Source: Nocardia ignorata NBRC 108230
GTDB taxonomy: Bacteria; Actinomycetota; Actinomycetes; Mycobacteriales; Mycobacteriaceae
NCBI RefSeq assembly: GCF_001612905.1
Contig: NZ_BDBI01000016.1
Location: forward strand, 62,001-126,000
Length of the DNA stretch: 64,000 nucleotides
Direction of reading: 5' to 3'
The translations under genes were made by a program, and so were the position numbers. The number at the start of each line of letters is the position of its first letter. Position 1 is the first letter of the stretch. Below the pieces are notes generated by a model. That model was given only the letters and a program-made list of their open reading frames with translations, did not search any database and was not told where the DNA came from. Shown piece by piece: positions 42,713 to 52,030 of the stretch.

Positions 42713-44014
42713 TCAGCCGAACGGGGGCGGCGCGGCTGGTTCGTAGCGCAGGACCCGGTTGCCGATCATGATCTCGGTGCCGGGCACGAGTACCAGCGGC
42801 TGGTTCGGGGTGAGCCGGATCCAGTCGCGATAGCCGGGCAGCCGGCTGCGAGTTCCGTTGGTGGAACCGCGATCCAGCAGTTGCACGTCCCAATTCACCA
42901 GGTGCACTTCGGCATGCGCGCGTGACATGCCGCCGGAGGTGTCGTCGATGCGCAACGGGATCAGGCCGCGTTGTGCCGCTTCGGAATTCTCCGGGTCGCG
43001 CCCGATCACCGCGTCGGCTGCCAGCAGGTAGGTCATGCCGTCGTCGAGGACGAGCATGCCCAGCGGCGGGCGGACCACTTCGGCCAGTGCCTGGGTCTGG
43101 TCGACCGGCATGCCGCACACCGTGCAGAACGCCGAGCGCGGATCGCTGGGATGCGCACGCGCGCACTTGAATCCCATCACCTTCACCGTCAGCACCGTCG
43201 AACGGGCCGTCGCCTCGAGCCTGCGCTGCAGGTCGGGGTCGGGTTCGGGGGCGGGATTGGTTCCGGCGGTGCGGGTTTCGGCGTTGTGCGGGTCGACGAG
43301 GTCGTGGTTGGTTCCGGTCACCGCGTCCAGCATCGAGGTCGCGGGCTGCATCCCCGTGGCAGGCGCCTCGGCCGGGCGCGAATCCTGTTGCGGCTGGCGT
43401 GGTTCCCGGTCGATGCGGGCAGTGGGCGGCGGCAGGCGGCGGGCGTCCGGGTCGGCGGTGCGCACGCGGCTTCGCACATCGTTGGCCCACACCACGGCCC
43501 CGGCTGCCTGCGCGATGCCTTCGACCAGCCAGCCGATGCCGCGTTCGGCGGGCAGGTCGGGGATGCGGCCCTTGGCGTCGTCGACGAACAGCGCCACGCC
43601 CTTGGCTGGTTCGGAGGCCACCCGGTCGACGGTGAACGCCGCGTCACTACCCCGGTAGTACTCGGGCCCCCGATCGCCTGCGAGCACGGCGGTCACCGCG
43701 CCGTGCAGGAAGATCGCGACACCGCCGTTGTCGGCGGCCGAGAGCACCCCGAAGTCGATCGGCACACCTGGCGAGATCTGCTCGGCATGCTTCATCAGCC
43801 ACCGGGTGGCCTCCCGTGCGACCGAGGCGCCCGGCCCGCCCGGTTCCGCCTCCACCGCGGTGCGGACGAGCTCGGCCAGCGATTCCAGGGCGATGGCGGC
43901 GGTGGATTCCGGGGTGAGGCGTCCGGGCTCCCGGTGCGCCACCGCGATCACCGCTCCCGCCACATGTGCCACGGCATGCGCGCCCGGCACGATTTCGACC
44001 TGCCGATCCCTCAC
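42713..44014 (-). CDS. FHA-domain protein with zinc ribbon
   Basis: A 433-residue protein. The N-terminal 190 residues form an unrecognised alpha/beta domain; a linker follows, then a zinc-binding cluster Cys284-x3-His288-x8-Cys297-x2-Cys300, and a C-terminal FHA domain (about 318-425: VIGRDPE, MSRAHAEV, GSTNGTRS). FHA domains bind phospho-threonine, so it may read the output of a Ser/Thr kinase. No membrane segment or signal peptide. Start is a GTG giving MRDRQVEIVP. Confidence 0.75.
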   Translation of the reverse strand: MRDRQVEIVPGAHAVAHVAGAVIAVAHREPGRLTPESTAAIALESLAELVRTAVEAEPGGPGASVAREATRWLMKHAEQISPGVPIDFGVLSAADNGGVAIFLHGAVTAVLAGDRGPEYYRGSDAAFTVDRVASEPAKGVALFVDDAKGRIPDLPAERGIGWLVEGIAQAAGAVVWANDVRSRVRTADPDARRLPPPTARIDREPRQPQQDSRPAEAPATGMQPATSMLDAVTGTNHDLVDPHNAETRTAGTNPAPEPDPDLQRRLEATARSTVLTVKVMGFKCARAHPSDPRSAFCTVCGMPVDQTQALAEVVRPPLGMLVLDDGMTYLLAADAVIGRDPENSEAAQRGLIPLRIDDTSGGMSRAHAEVHLVNWDVQLLDRGSTNGTRSRLPGYRDWIRLTPNQPLVLVPGTEIMIGNRVLRYEPAAPPPFG

Positions 44015-44157
44015 AGGTATCGGCCTCCACCGGAACCGCGCAGCAGGGTCGTCGACATGACATCCAGACTATGGCAAAGCACCACACTTAGGGCCCCCTG
44101 GGCGGGCTTGTTCCGGTAACTTCACACCTACAGCGGGAGGAACACCGAGGGGCAGCC

Positions 44158-45348
44158 ATGATCAGGATCCGCGTCGCGTTCGCATTGTCGGCAGTCACGA
44201 TCGCCCTCACGGGCTGCGCGGTGAGTGGCACCCCCGTCGCAGGTGAGATCGATGTGCGCGAACTCGAAGTGGGGGCCTTCGCCGTCGAGAAGCGCTCGCA
44301 CGATGAAAAGGCCGGTAGCGCAGGTCCGCTCGTGGAGGGCATGCGGATGTCGGGTGCCGTGCCGCCGACGGTCCGGATCGATCCGTCGATGTCGTACGGG
44401 CGCGGGTCGACCGTGATCCCGTCGGTGGAACGCGCGCTCGATTTCATCGCCAATGTGTCGCGTCCGGTACTGGAGAACCGCAAGTTCGTCACCGGTTATG
44501 TGACGCTCGGCGCCGACCGCGCCGATCCCGACGGCAGTAAGCGTCCCGGTCCCGACGCCACTGCCATCACCACCGCGGTGCTGCGTTTTCCCGACAGCGC
44601 CTCGGCCACGCTGGCCGCCCGCGAACTCGAGGACGTCGACCTCGGCGTCTCCCCGGACAACCGCAAGCTCGCCTCGACGAAATACCCCGAGGCATATGTG
44701 CATTGGCGTCCCGGCATCCCCACCGTCGGCGCCTTCCACGCGCACAAGGAATTCGTGATCTCGCTGTTCGTGCAGCGACCGCGCGCCGACGCCGACGACC
44801 TCGTGTCCTGGATCGATATGTCGCTGGAAGCGAGCCTGGCCCAGCTCGCGAAGTTCACCCCGACCCCCTACGACAAGCTCGCCGACCTGCCCGTCGATCC
44901 CGACGGCCTGCTGGCCCGCGCCGTGGTCGAGGACACCACCGAGACCGAGCCCGACCAGAGCACTTTCGCCGTGTACAGCCCCGAGCACATCGTGAGCCGG
45001 GTCGACGACGAGACCGCCCGCGAACGCCTCCTCGAAGCCGCGGGCGCCGACCGGTACGCCCTGGTCGAAGGTGGCGCCATCGCCCGTGTCCGCGATCAGG
45101 CGGGGGCCGAAGCGCTGATGCAGGGCTTCATCGATTCCGCCGAGCACTACGATTCCGTGCCCGCGCCCACCGATGTGCCCGGCGCCAAATGCTTCGAACT
45201 CAATTCGAAGGGCAACTCAGACATCGATTCCGAATACCGCTGCTACGTTCCGTACAAGCGCTACCTGGCTATTGTCGGTGCCGAGCAGGAACCCGAGATC
45301 CGGCAGAAAGTCGCCGCCCAATACGCCCTGCTGGCCAACAGTTTGTAG
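44158..45348 (+). CDS. array lipoprotein C1
   Basis: First gene of the array; 396 residues, lipobox ALTGC with Cys20. Conserved landmarks: GEIDVRELEVGAF, a middle YPEAYVHWRPGIPTVGAFHA segment shared with C2-C4, FTPTPYDKLADLPVDPDGLL, and the end KVAAQYALLANSL. Two late cysteines (AKCFEL, YRCYVPYK) are in the array-wide positions and could form a disulfide. No enzyme motif. GAGGGGC precedes the ATG. Function unknown; I recall such nocardial lipoproteins being labelled DUF7373, not checked. Confidence 0.8.
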   Translation: MIRIRVAFALSAVTIALTGCAVSGTPVAGEIDVRELEVGAFAVEKRSHDEKAGSAGPLVEGMRMSGAVPPTVRIDPSMSYGRGSTVIPSVERALDFIANVSRPVLENRKFVTGYVTLGADRADPDGSKRPGPDATAITTAVLRFPDSASATLAARELEDVDLGVSPDNRKLASTKYPEAYVHWRPGIPTVGAFHAHKEFVISLFVQRPRADADDLVSWIDMSLEASLAQLAKFTPTPYDKLADLPVDPDGLLARAVVEDTTETEPDQSTFAVYSPEHIVSRVDDETARERLLEAAGADRYALVEGGAIARVRDQAGAEALMQGFIDSAEHYDSVPAPTDVPGAKCFELNSKGNSDIDSEYRCYVPYKRYLAIVGAEQEPEIRQKVAAQYALLANSL

Positions 45349-45404
45349 GTCGGCAGAACGGGTTACTATTCGGCCGACCATCGTTTCGGGGAGGAATGAT
45401 CGCC

Positions 45405-46595
45405 GTGCTGTCGAGGAAACCGGCCTGCGCCGCACTGGCGACCGTCCTGCTCACCGGCCTGTTGGCGTGCGGTTCCGGGGAGGAACCGGGGGCGGCCACT
45501 GATCCGCCGGTCGACCTGGCCACCCTCGATGTGGGCAACTACCCGACGCAACCCCGGGTGGTCGGTGCCGTCGCCAGCATGGATCAAGCTCGGTTCATCG
45601 AGGCCGAACGCCTCGGCGATCACGTCCCCGCCCCCGCCGATATCGATCCCCGGTTCGTTCACACCAACCCGTCGATCGCCTCGGTGTTCATCGATCCCGA
45701 GGCCGCGCTCGGCAAGATCATGGCCATCGACCGGTTCGGCGAGATCGCCCCGGATTTCATCGGCGGATTCGTGAGTTCGGCCCAGACCGCGCCCGACAAC
45801 CGCGGCATCGACATGGTCAACGCCGTCATGATCTTTCCCGACGCGCAGAAGGCCACCGCCGCCGCGACCGCGCTCGAGCAACTCGATTTCGGTTACGCGC
45901 CCAACAACCAACCCATCGAGATACCGGGTTACCCTGCGGCGAAGGCACATTGGCAGCCCGACCAGCAGTCGATCGGATCGTGGTTCGCCACCGGGCATCT
46001 GGTGATCTACACCTGGTTCTTCGACTATCTGAAGATCTGGCTCGGCAAGGTCGACAAGCAGGCCCTGCTCGAGCTGACCCGCAAGAGTCTCGACACCATC
46101 GTGCCCTCGGTCGCGGAATTCACTCCCACCGCCGATCTGATGACTCTGCAGCGTGACCGCGAAGGCATGCTCGGCCGCACCGCGCCCCGCCCGCGCGAGG
46201 ATTCCTGGCTCAACCCGCCCGGCGTCTACGCGGGCCGCACCGCCCGCCATTTCACCTCCGACCCGGTGAGCACGACGGCGATGATCGCCGACAACGGCGT
46301 CGACCTGTACGCCAGTGACGGCGCCGACGTCTACCGGGCGCGCGATATCGCGGGCGCGCGGGCCGTGCGCGACGAATTGGGCGGTCTCACCCGCAAATTC
46401 ACCGCCGCCGACCCACCGAAGAATCTGCCGAGCGCCCAATGCAAGGAATACATCGGGCGCAATCAGCGCTTCGCGATCCGCTTCTATTGTGCTGTCTCCT
46501 ACGACCGTTACGCCGCGTACGTGTGGTCCAACCAACTCCTCGACGTGCAGCAACGCGCGGCCGCCCAGTACGCCCTGCTGGTGAACGCGTCATGA
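45405..46595 (+). CDS. array lipoprotein C2
   Basis: 396 residues from the GTG at 45405 (preceded by GGGGAGGA at good distance; an ATG three codons earlier is too close to it). Lipobox LLAC, Cys22. Has LATLDVGNYPTQP, the C-type segment PGYPAAKAHWQPDQQSIGSW, VYRARDIAGARAVRDEL, Cys pair AQCKEY / FYCAVSYDRYAAYV and end RAAAQYALLVN. TACTAT at about 45364 may be its -10. The stop overlaps C3 by 4 bp. Confidence 0.8.
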   Translation: MLSRKPACAALATVLLTGLLACGSGEEPGAATDPPVDLATLDVGNYPTQPRVVGAVASMDQARFIEAERLGDHVPAPADIDPRFVHTNPSIASVFIDPEAALGKIMAIDRFGEIAPDFIGGFVSSAQTAPDNRGIDMVNAVMIFPDAQKATAAATALEQLDFGYAPNNQPIEIPGYPAAKAHWQPDQQSIGSWFATGHLVIYTWFFDYLKIWLGKVDKQALLELTRKSLDTIVPSVAEFTPTADLMTLQRDREGMLGRTAPRPREDSWLNPPGVYAGRTARHFTSDPVSTTAMIADNGVDLYASDGADVYRARDIAGARAVRDELGGLTRKFTAADPPKNLPSAQCKEYIGRNQRFAIRFYCAVSYDRYAAYVWSNQLLDVQQRAAAQYALLVNAS

Positions 46596-47827
46596 GAATC
46601 CGCCGTTTCGCACTCGCCCTGTTCGCCACCGTCCTCGCGGGCTGTGGTTCCGAGGTCACCGGTACCGCGCTGCCCGGCGAGATCGATATCCGCACCTTGG
46701 ATGTCGGCAGCTTCCCCACCGAACCGGTGAACGCCCACGACGACGATCCCGTCCCCGACTTCTACGAGATGTACAACGTGGCCGGTATGCGTATCGCCGG
46801 TCACGTCATCGACGCCGCGGCCATCGATCCGCAGATGAAGTACGGCACCGGCGCCCGCGCCTTCTCCGACGGCACAACCCCCTGGGAACTCGGCGACGAC
46901 GATGTCGCCGAACCGATCGCCGAAAAGCACAAGATGCTCTACGGGTTCCTGTCCACCGGCGCCTCGACCGACTCCACCGTGAGCTCGATCGGGTGGCCGT
47001 CCAAGGAACCGACGAACGAATTCACCGCCGCCACCATGGTGCTGCAATTCCCCGACGCCGCCCGTGCCACCGCCGCGGCCCAGGAATTCCACGACGCCGA
47101 CCTCGCCTCCCACGAGGGCCGCAACCAGCCCGTCAGCGTCCCCGGTTACCCCGCCGCCCGCTCCCACTGGCGCCCCGACTCGCCGTTCCTGCGCACCCTG
47201 CTTCCCCACGGCCCCTACGTGCTCGCGTTCCTGCTCTCGGTCGACAAACCCGACCTCGACGCCCTCACCACCCGGGCCGCCACCGCCTACGACAAGCAGA
47301 TCGGCGCGCTGGCCGACGTCCCCGTCCTCACCGACGAAGAGGTCTACACCCTCCCGTTCGACCCCGATCACCTGCTGGTCCGCACCCTCAACCCCGACCA
47401 GTTCACCTTCCCCGAAGGCGACGGCACCCACACGGTCACCACCAGGGCGGGCGCCCTCCACTTCGCCGGCGCCTCCGGTGTCCCGCTCTCCCCCGAACGC
47501 GACCGACTCGCCGAGCAATTCGCCGCGGTGAATGCCGAACAGGTCGCCTTCTCGCACGGTTCGATGGCCATCCGCACCGCCGACCATGCCTCGGCCCTGC
47601 GCGCGGTCACCGACAAACTCCTTCCCCACCACCTCAAAGCCGACGCGGCGCCACCACCCAATCTGCCCCACGCCGCCTGTACCGAGAACCGAACCCTGGA
47701 CGGGGCCAAGCGTTTCAGCTGTGTGGTGGCGTACAAGCAGTACGTGGGTGTCGTCGGCGGCAACCAGTTGCTCGACGCGCACCAGCGTGCGGCAGCGCAA
47801 TACGCGCTGTTCGCCAATACCCGATGA
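46592..47827 (+). CDS. array lipoprotein C3
   Basis: 411 residues; ATGA overlap with C2, so translationally coupled. Lipobox VLAGC, Cys18. Has TLDVGSFPTEP, PGYPAARSHWRPDSPFLRTL, a shorter equivalent of the LPLDxDGLL box (LPFDPDHLLVRTL), Cys pair AACTEN / FSCVVAYKQYVGVV and end RAAAQYALFANTR. Last gene before kinase 1, 76 bp away. Confidence 0.8.
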   Translation: MRIRRFALALFATVLAGCGSEVTGTALPGEIDIRTLDVGSFPTEPVNAHDDDPVPDFYEMYNVAGMRIAGHVIDAAAIDPQMKYGTGARAFSDGTTPWELGDDDVAEPIAEKHKMLYGFLSTGASTDSTVSSIGWPSKEPTNEFTAATMVLQFPDAARATAAAQEFHDADLASHEGRNQPVSVPGYPAARSHWRPDSPFLRTLLPHGPYVLAFLLSVDKPDLDALTTRAATAYDKQIGALADVPVLTDEEVYTLPFDPDHLLVRTLNPDQFTFPEGDGTHTVTTRAGALHFAGASGVPLSPERDRLAEQFAAVNAEQVAFSHGSMAIRTADHASALRAVTDKLLPHHLKADAAPPPNLPHAACTENRTLDGAKRFSCVVAYKQYVGVVGGNQLLDAHQRAAAQYALFANTR

Positions 47828-47851
47828 CCGCCCCGCCCACGCCGGTTTCGC

Positions 47852-47857
47852 TATGCT
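47852..47857 (+). promoter_or_regulatory. candidate -10 element for kinase 1
   Basis: TATGCT lies 46 bp upstream of the kinase start, in the gap after C3. No clear -35. Suggests that kinase 1 has its own promoter. Confidence 0.3.
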
Positions 47858-47903
47858 CCGGCCCGAACGGGACAGGATGCACCGAGTCAGGAGATCGTGA
47901 GAT

Positions 47904-49418
47904 ATGGCGATGAGCCCCGGCACCATCGTCGGCGGGTACCGGATCATCCGGAAGCTCGGCGCGGGCGGGATGGGCTCGGTCTATCTCGCGGCCCACCCCA
48001 GCCTGCCCCGCACCGACGCGTTGAAGATTCTCAGCGCCGAACTCAGCAACGATCCCGAGTTCCGTGCCCGCTTCGAGCGGGAGGCGAATCTGGCTGCCGG
48101 ACTGGATCATCCGAATATCGTCTCGGTCTTCAACCGCGGCGAGGAACACGGCCAGCTGTGGATCGCCATGCAGTTCGTCGAGGGCACCGACGCCGCCGCC
48201 GAACTCGCCCGCGACCCGCAGGCCATGACACCGCTGCGGGCCCTGCGCATCACCACCGAGGTCGGCAAGGGCCTGGACTTCGCGCACCGGCGCGGCCTGC
48301 TCCACCGTGACGTGAAGCCGGCGAACTTCTTGCTGTCGAGCAGCTACGGCGACGAAGAACGGGTCCTGCTCACCGATTTCGGTGTCGCGAAGTCCACCGA
48401 CGACGCCACCGAGCTCACCCAGACCGGCAACTTCCTCGCCACCATCGCCTACGCCCCACCGGAACAACTCTCCGGCGCCCACCTCGACCACCGAGCCGAC
48501 ATCTACAGCCTCGCCTGCTCGTTCTACAAGCTTCTCACCAACCAAAACCCTTTTCCCGCAACGCAACCGGCCATGGTGATGATGGGTCACCTGCACGAAC
48601 CGCCACCCCGGCCGACCGCGGTGCGCCCCGGCCTGCCGCCCGCGATCGACCACGTCATCGCCCGCGCCATGGCCAAGAACCCGAACGAGCGGTTCGGCAC
48701 CTGCCGCGAATTCACCGACGCCGCGACCGCCGCCCTCGTGCCTGGTTCCCACCCCACCGGCCACCACACCGCCCCCACCTACCCCGTCCAGGTGCCGCAG
48801 CAGTGGTCACCACCCACTCCTCCCGCAGCCGCCGCCCCGGCACCCGAGAAGCCGAGGAACAAGCTGCTCCTCGCGGGTGCGGCCGTAGTGGCGGTGGTCG
48901 CGGTCGCCGCGGGCATCGGCATCTGGGCCTCGAGCGGCGATTCCACCCCACCCGGCCCCTCGACCAGCACCACCGCCGCCCTGACCCCGCTGGAACAGGC
49001 CCGCAAGGACAACCCCACCTTCGCGGGCAAAACCGTCCTCATGGTCGACGTGGCCGCCGACGGCAAACTCGCCACCTACCTCGGCGGCACCCTCCCCACG
49101 AAATTCTTCGAAGACCTCGGCTTCGTCTACAACTTCAACTACACGAAAACCGGAGAGGAACCCTCCCCCCGCCCCGTCACCAGCACCACCACCCGCTTCG
49201 ACACCCCCGACGACAGCTACATCCTCGCGGTCCGCAGCGACGAAAAAGCAGGCGGCGGCGGCCTCCTCGGCCTCCCCTACCAACTCACCGGCTCCCGAGC
49301 CACCGTCATCCCCATCGACGACCCCCTCACCGTCACCGCCATCCGCTCTTGGACCACCACCTCCGAACAAACCCTCCTCTCCCGCCTCGTCCCCATCCTG
49401 AAAAACCGGGTGAAGTAG
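47904..49418 (+). CDS. receptor Ser/Thr protein kinase 1
   Basis: 504 residues. Kinase domain about 12-275: glycine loop GAGGMGSVY (19-27), Lys41, Glu60, HRDVKPAN (134-141), DFG (158-160), APPEQ. All catalytic residues are present. A Pro-rich linker, a membrane segment (about 319-342) and an outer domain of about 155 residues follow. That domain has ARKDNPTFAGKT, FFEDLGFVYNFNY, GLLGLPYQLTG and IDDPLTVTAIRSW, shared with kinase 2 and unlike PASTA. AGGAG precedes the ATG at 10 nt. It probably phosphorylates cytosolic Thr in response to an envelope signal. Confidence 0.9.
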   Translation: MAMSPGTIVGGYRIIRKLGAGGMGSVYLAAHPSLPRTDALKILSAELSNDPEFRARFEREANLAAGLDHPNIVSVFNRGEEHGQLWIAMQFVEGTDAAAELARDPQAMTPLRALRITTEVGKGLDFAHRRGLLHRDVKPANFLLSSSYGDEERVLLTDFGVAKSTDDATELTQTGNFLATIAYAPPEQLSGAHLDHRADIYSLACSFYKLLTNQNPFPATQPAMVMMGHLHEPPPRPTAVRPGLPPAIDHVIARAMAKNPNERFGTCREFTDAATAALVPGSHPTGHHTAPTYPVQVPQQWSPPTPPAAAAPAPEKPRNKLLLAGAAVVAVVAVAAGIGIWASSGDSTPPGPSTSTTAALTPLEQARKDNPTFAGKTVLMVDVAADGKLATYLGGTLPTKFFEDLGFVYNFNYTKTGEEPSPRPVTSTTTRFDTPDDSYILAVRSDEKAGGGGLLGLPYQLTGSRATVIPIDDPLTVTAIRSWTTTSEQTLLSRLVPILKNRVK

Positions 49419-49492
49419 CCGTCGGTCGCAGACGCGGTAGCCTGTCGATCGGTTGAACGCCGCGATACGCGGTGATCGGTGGGAGGGGGAAC

Positions 49493-50710
49493 ATGCGGCT
49501 CGAGCGATTCGCTGCGTTGACGGCGGTCCTGGTGCTCGGATCCGGTTGCGCTGCAACAGTATCCGGCCAAGCCACGCCGAGGACGACACCGGTCGACCTC
49601 GCGGCCCTGCAAACGGGCGCGATGGTCACCGAACCGACCGACTTCGAACTGAACTTCAGCTCGCACGCCGCACAGCGGGTCAGGCTGATCGAAGGGCGGC
49701 GGCTCCTCGACGTCCTGGTCCACCCGACCGACTTCGTGCCGACCCTGACCGAGTTGAGCTACACCAAGATCTTCGCCGACGCCGAAGAGATGACCAAGAC
49801 CGGTGGACTTCCAGAGAAGTTCGAAGATGCTGTCACCACCAATGATCTGGTCGCCGGCGTCTGCACAACACGAACGAACGGCAGCAGCCGTGACTTCGAA
49901 TCCCTGTTCGTCGGGATCCTGGAATTCGGCACAGAGCAGAACGCCGTCGCGGCCGCCGCCGCGATGTACGCCGTTGGACTCACGCAGGAGGACTCTCGGC
50001 AGCCGGTGGCGATTCCGAGCTACCCGGGCGCGCACGGCTCTGCTTCGGACAGCAGCGTCAACGCTTTCCAGCCGCACGGCCGATTCGTGATCGTCACCGC
50101 GATGCAGCCGGTAGCAGACCGCAACTCATCGGCCGACATGATCAAGAACGTGCTCGACAAGCAGATCGAGGCGCTGGACAAGTTCCAGGCCGTCGCTGCG
50201 GACGACCTGCTCGATCTGCCACTCGACCAGGATGGCATGGTTCGGCGCACGATGAGCAAGTCCCCGGTGGGAGACCCTTTTCAGATGGGCTTCCACAACG
50301 AGGATTTCGGCATATTCCTCCCGTCCGGGATCCTGCACTACGAGCGCAACCCTCGCGAAACCCGCAAAGCGCTGGAAGACGCGGGGGTCGATCTCATCGG
50401 ACGCCGCTACAGCACGGTCTACCGAACCAGGGATGTCGAATCCGCCTTCTTGCTGCAAACCGCGCTCGCTCGGCGCGGCAAGCACGACACCGTTCTCGAG
50501 CCGCCGCCTGGCATCGCCGATGCTCACTGCGTGCGCTTGGCCGAACCGGACAAGAATCGCAACTACAACGGTTTCTGCGTCCTGGTGTACGAACGGTATG
50601 TCGCCGTGGTGATGTCTCAGGCGTCCCAGTTGAACAGCACGCAGCCGTCAGATCCGACATTGCAGGAACGCACAGCCGCGCAGTACGCGATTCTGGCGAA
50701 GAGTGAGTGA
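49493..50710 (+). CDS. array lipoprotein A1
   Basis: 405 residues; lipobox LGSGC, Cys19; GGGAGGGGG precedes the ATG. A-type marks: ELNFSSHAAQRVRLIEGRRL, VLVHPTDFVPTLTEL, GILHYERNPRETRKAL, DLIGRRYSTVYRTRDVES, LLQTALARRGKHD and PPPGIADAHC; end RTAAQYAILAKSE. Late Cys pair is present (AHCVRL, GFCVLVYERY). TAGCCT at 49438-49443 may be its -10. Its stop overlaps B1 by one base (TGATG). Confidence 0.8.
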   Translation: MRLERFAALTAVLVLGSGCAATVSGQATPRTTPVDLAALQTGAMVTEPTDFELNFSSHAAQRVRLIEGRRLLDVLVHPTDFVPTLTELSYTKIFADAEEMTKTGGLPEKFEDAVTTNDLVAGVCTTRTNGSSRDFESLFVGILEFGTEQNAVAAAAAMYAVGLTQEDSRQPVAIPSYPGAHGSASDSSVNAFQPHGRFVIVTAMQPVADRNSSADMIKNVLDKQIEALDKFQAVAADDLLDLPLDQDGMVRRTMSKSPVGDPFQMGFHNEDFGIFLPSGILHYERNPRETRKALEDAGVDLIGRRYSTVYRTRDVESAFLLQTALARRGKHDTVLEPPPGIADAHCVRLAEPDKNRNYNGFCVLVYERYVAVVMSQASQLNSTQPSDPTLQERTAAQYAILAKSE

Positions 50711-51906
50711 TGAATATGCGAAAGCTCCGCGCCTACGCCGCCTTTTCGGTCCTGATTATCCTCTCGAGCGCCTGTGGAAGCTCATCGGAGCCCCCTGCTC
50801 CGACCGCACCCGAAGTGGATATCAGCAAGCTGAACTCCGGGAACTATCCGACGACGCCGGTCGATGTCGAAGCGACGAGACGGCCACTTTCAGGGGCTGT
50901 TCGAGAATCCGTCATGATCGGTGCCGCGTCGCCGATGCCATACGACTACGACCATCGATTCGTCTACAACCGGCTGCGGGTGAGCCGCGAAATCACCACA
51001 GGCAAACCACCGTGGTACCCGGGGACCGACTTCAAGGACGCCAAGGAAACACTCGACGCCATCCCCGGCGTGGTAGCGGGCTGGCAGACCGCCGCTGCCC
51101 GCCGTGCCCACATCTATACCGGCCGCGAAATCGACACAATGGTGATCCGGTACACCGACGACAACCACGCACGGTTCGCCTACGAGGAATTGGCCAAGCG
51201 CACAAACGGTGTCCCGGGAGAAGTGCCCGGTTACCCGGATGCGCAGGTACGGGTCGCGATCACGAAGGACTCGTTCACTACGCAATACATGCGCGCGTGG
51301 CTGGTTCGCGGCGATCTGCTCATCCACGCTGCCCTGAGCGACCCGGTCAGTGTGCCCTTCGACGCGGCAGCCAACGCCGACATCGTCAAACGCTTCTTCG
51401 ACAAGCAATTGGCCATGCTCGAGTCCTACTCCCCCACTCCCGTGGCCGAGATCGACAAGGCCCCCTTGGACGTGGACGGTTTGCTGACCCGTACCCTGCC
51501 CGCCGACGAAGGACTCGCAGTCGGCCGCGTATATCCCAGGCAGGCCCTGCTGCACCTGGCAAATCGACCCGACAGAATGATGCCTGCCTTCGATGACGCC
51601 GGCGTCGACTACGCCGCGGCCGCAGGCGGCTCGGTGTATCGCACACGTGACGCGGCCGCAGCGGTCCGGTACCTGGCGGCTGAGGCCGCCGACATCGACC
51701 CCAGGTACGAACCGATGGACGCACCTGCCGAAATGCCCGGCGCGCGGTGTTACAAAGCCAAACCTGGTAAAGCGATGGCCATTGCTCTGCCGCCGACTTG
51801 TCTGACCACAGTGGGCCGATACGTTATCGGGTCGGTCGGAGCGAATCCACAGGACGCTCATCAGCGCCTCGCCGCTCAGTACAAGCTTCTTGCCGGGTAC
51901 CAGTGA
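50710..51906 (+). CDS. array lipoprotein B1
   Basis: 398 residues from the ATG that overlaps the A1 stop; an ATG two codons later gives MRKLRAYAAF, like B2, and is equally possible. Lipobox SSAC. B-type marks: KLNSGNYPTTPVDVEATR, SPMPYDYDHRFVYN, WYPGTDFKDAKET, IPGVVAGWQTAAARR, ADIVKRFFDKQLAMLESY, MPGARCYKAKPGK...TCLTTVGRYV, and end LAAQYKLLAGYQ. Coupled to A1, so equal amounts are likely. Confidence 0.8.
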   Translation: MNMRKLRAYAAFSVLIILSSACGSSSEPPAPTAPEVDISKLNSGNYPTTPVDVEATRRPLSGAVRESVMIGAASPMPYDYDHRFVYNRLRVSREITTGKPPWYPGTDFKDAKETLDAIPGVVAGWQTAAARRAHIYTGREIDTMVIRYTDDNHARFAYEELAKRTNGVPGEVPGYPDAQVRVAITKDSFTTQYMRAWLVRGDLLIHAALSDPVSVPFDAAANADIVKRFFDKQLAMLESYSPTPVAEIDKAPLDVDGLLTRTLPADEGLAVGRVYPRQALLHLANRPDRMMPAFDDAGVDYAAAAGGSVYRTRDAAAAVRYLAAEAADIDPRYEPMDAPAEMPGARCYKAKPGKAMAIALPPTCLTTVGRYVIGSVGANPQDAHQRLAAQYKLLAGYQ

Positions 51907-52030
51907 GCCCAGCGTCTGACAAGGAAGTCATAACCGTCGGTGCGCTACTATGCCCGCGAACCAGATCACCGGGGACGAGGTGGGCCATCGAGCTCACATC
52001 GGATCGAAAGAGTTAGTTGGAGGGGGAGGC

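Noticed and set aside
44703..45404. long N-terminal extension of lipoprotein C2 overlapping C1
   Set aside because: Arg-rich out-of-frame read of C1; the signal peptide and ribosome site fix the start at 45405.
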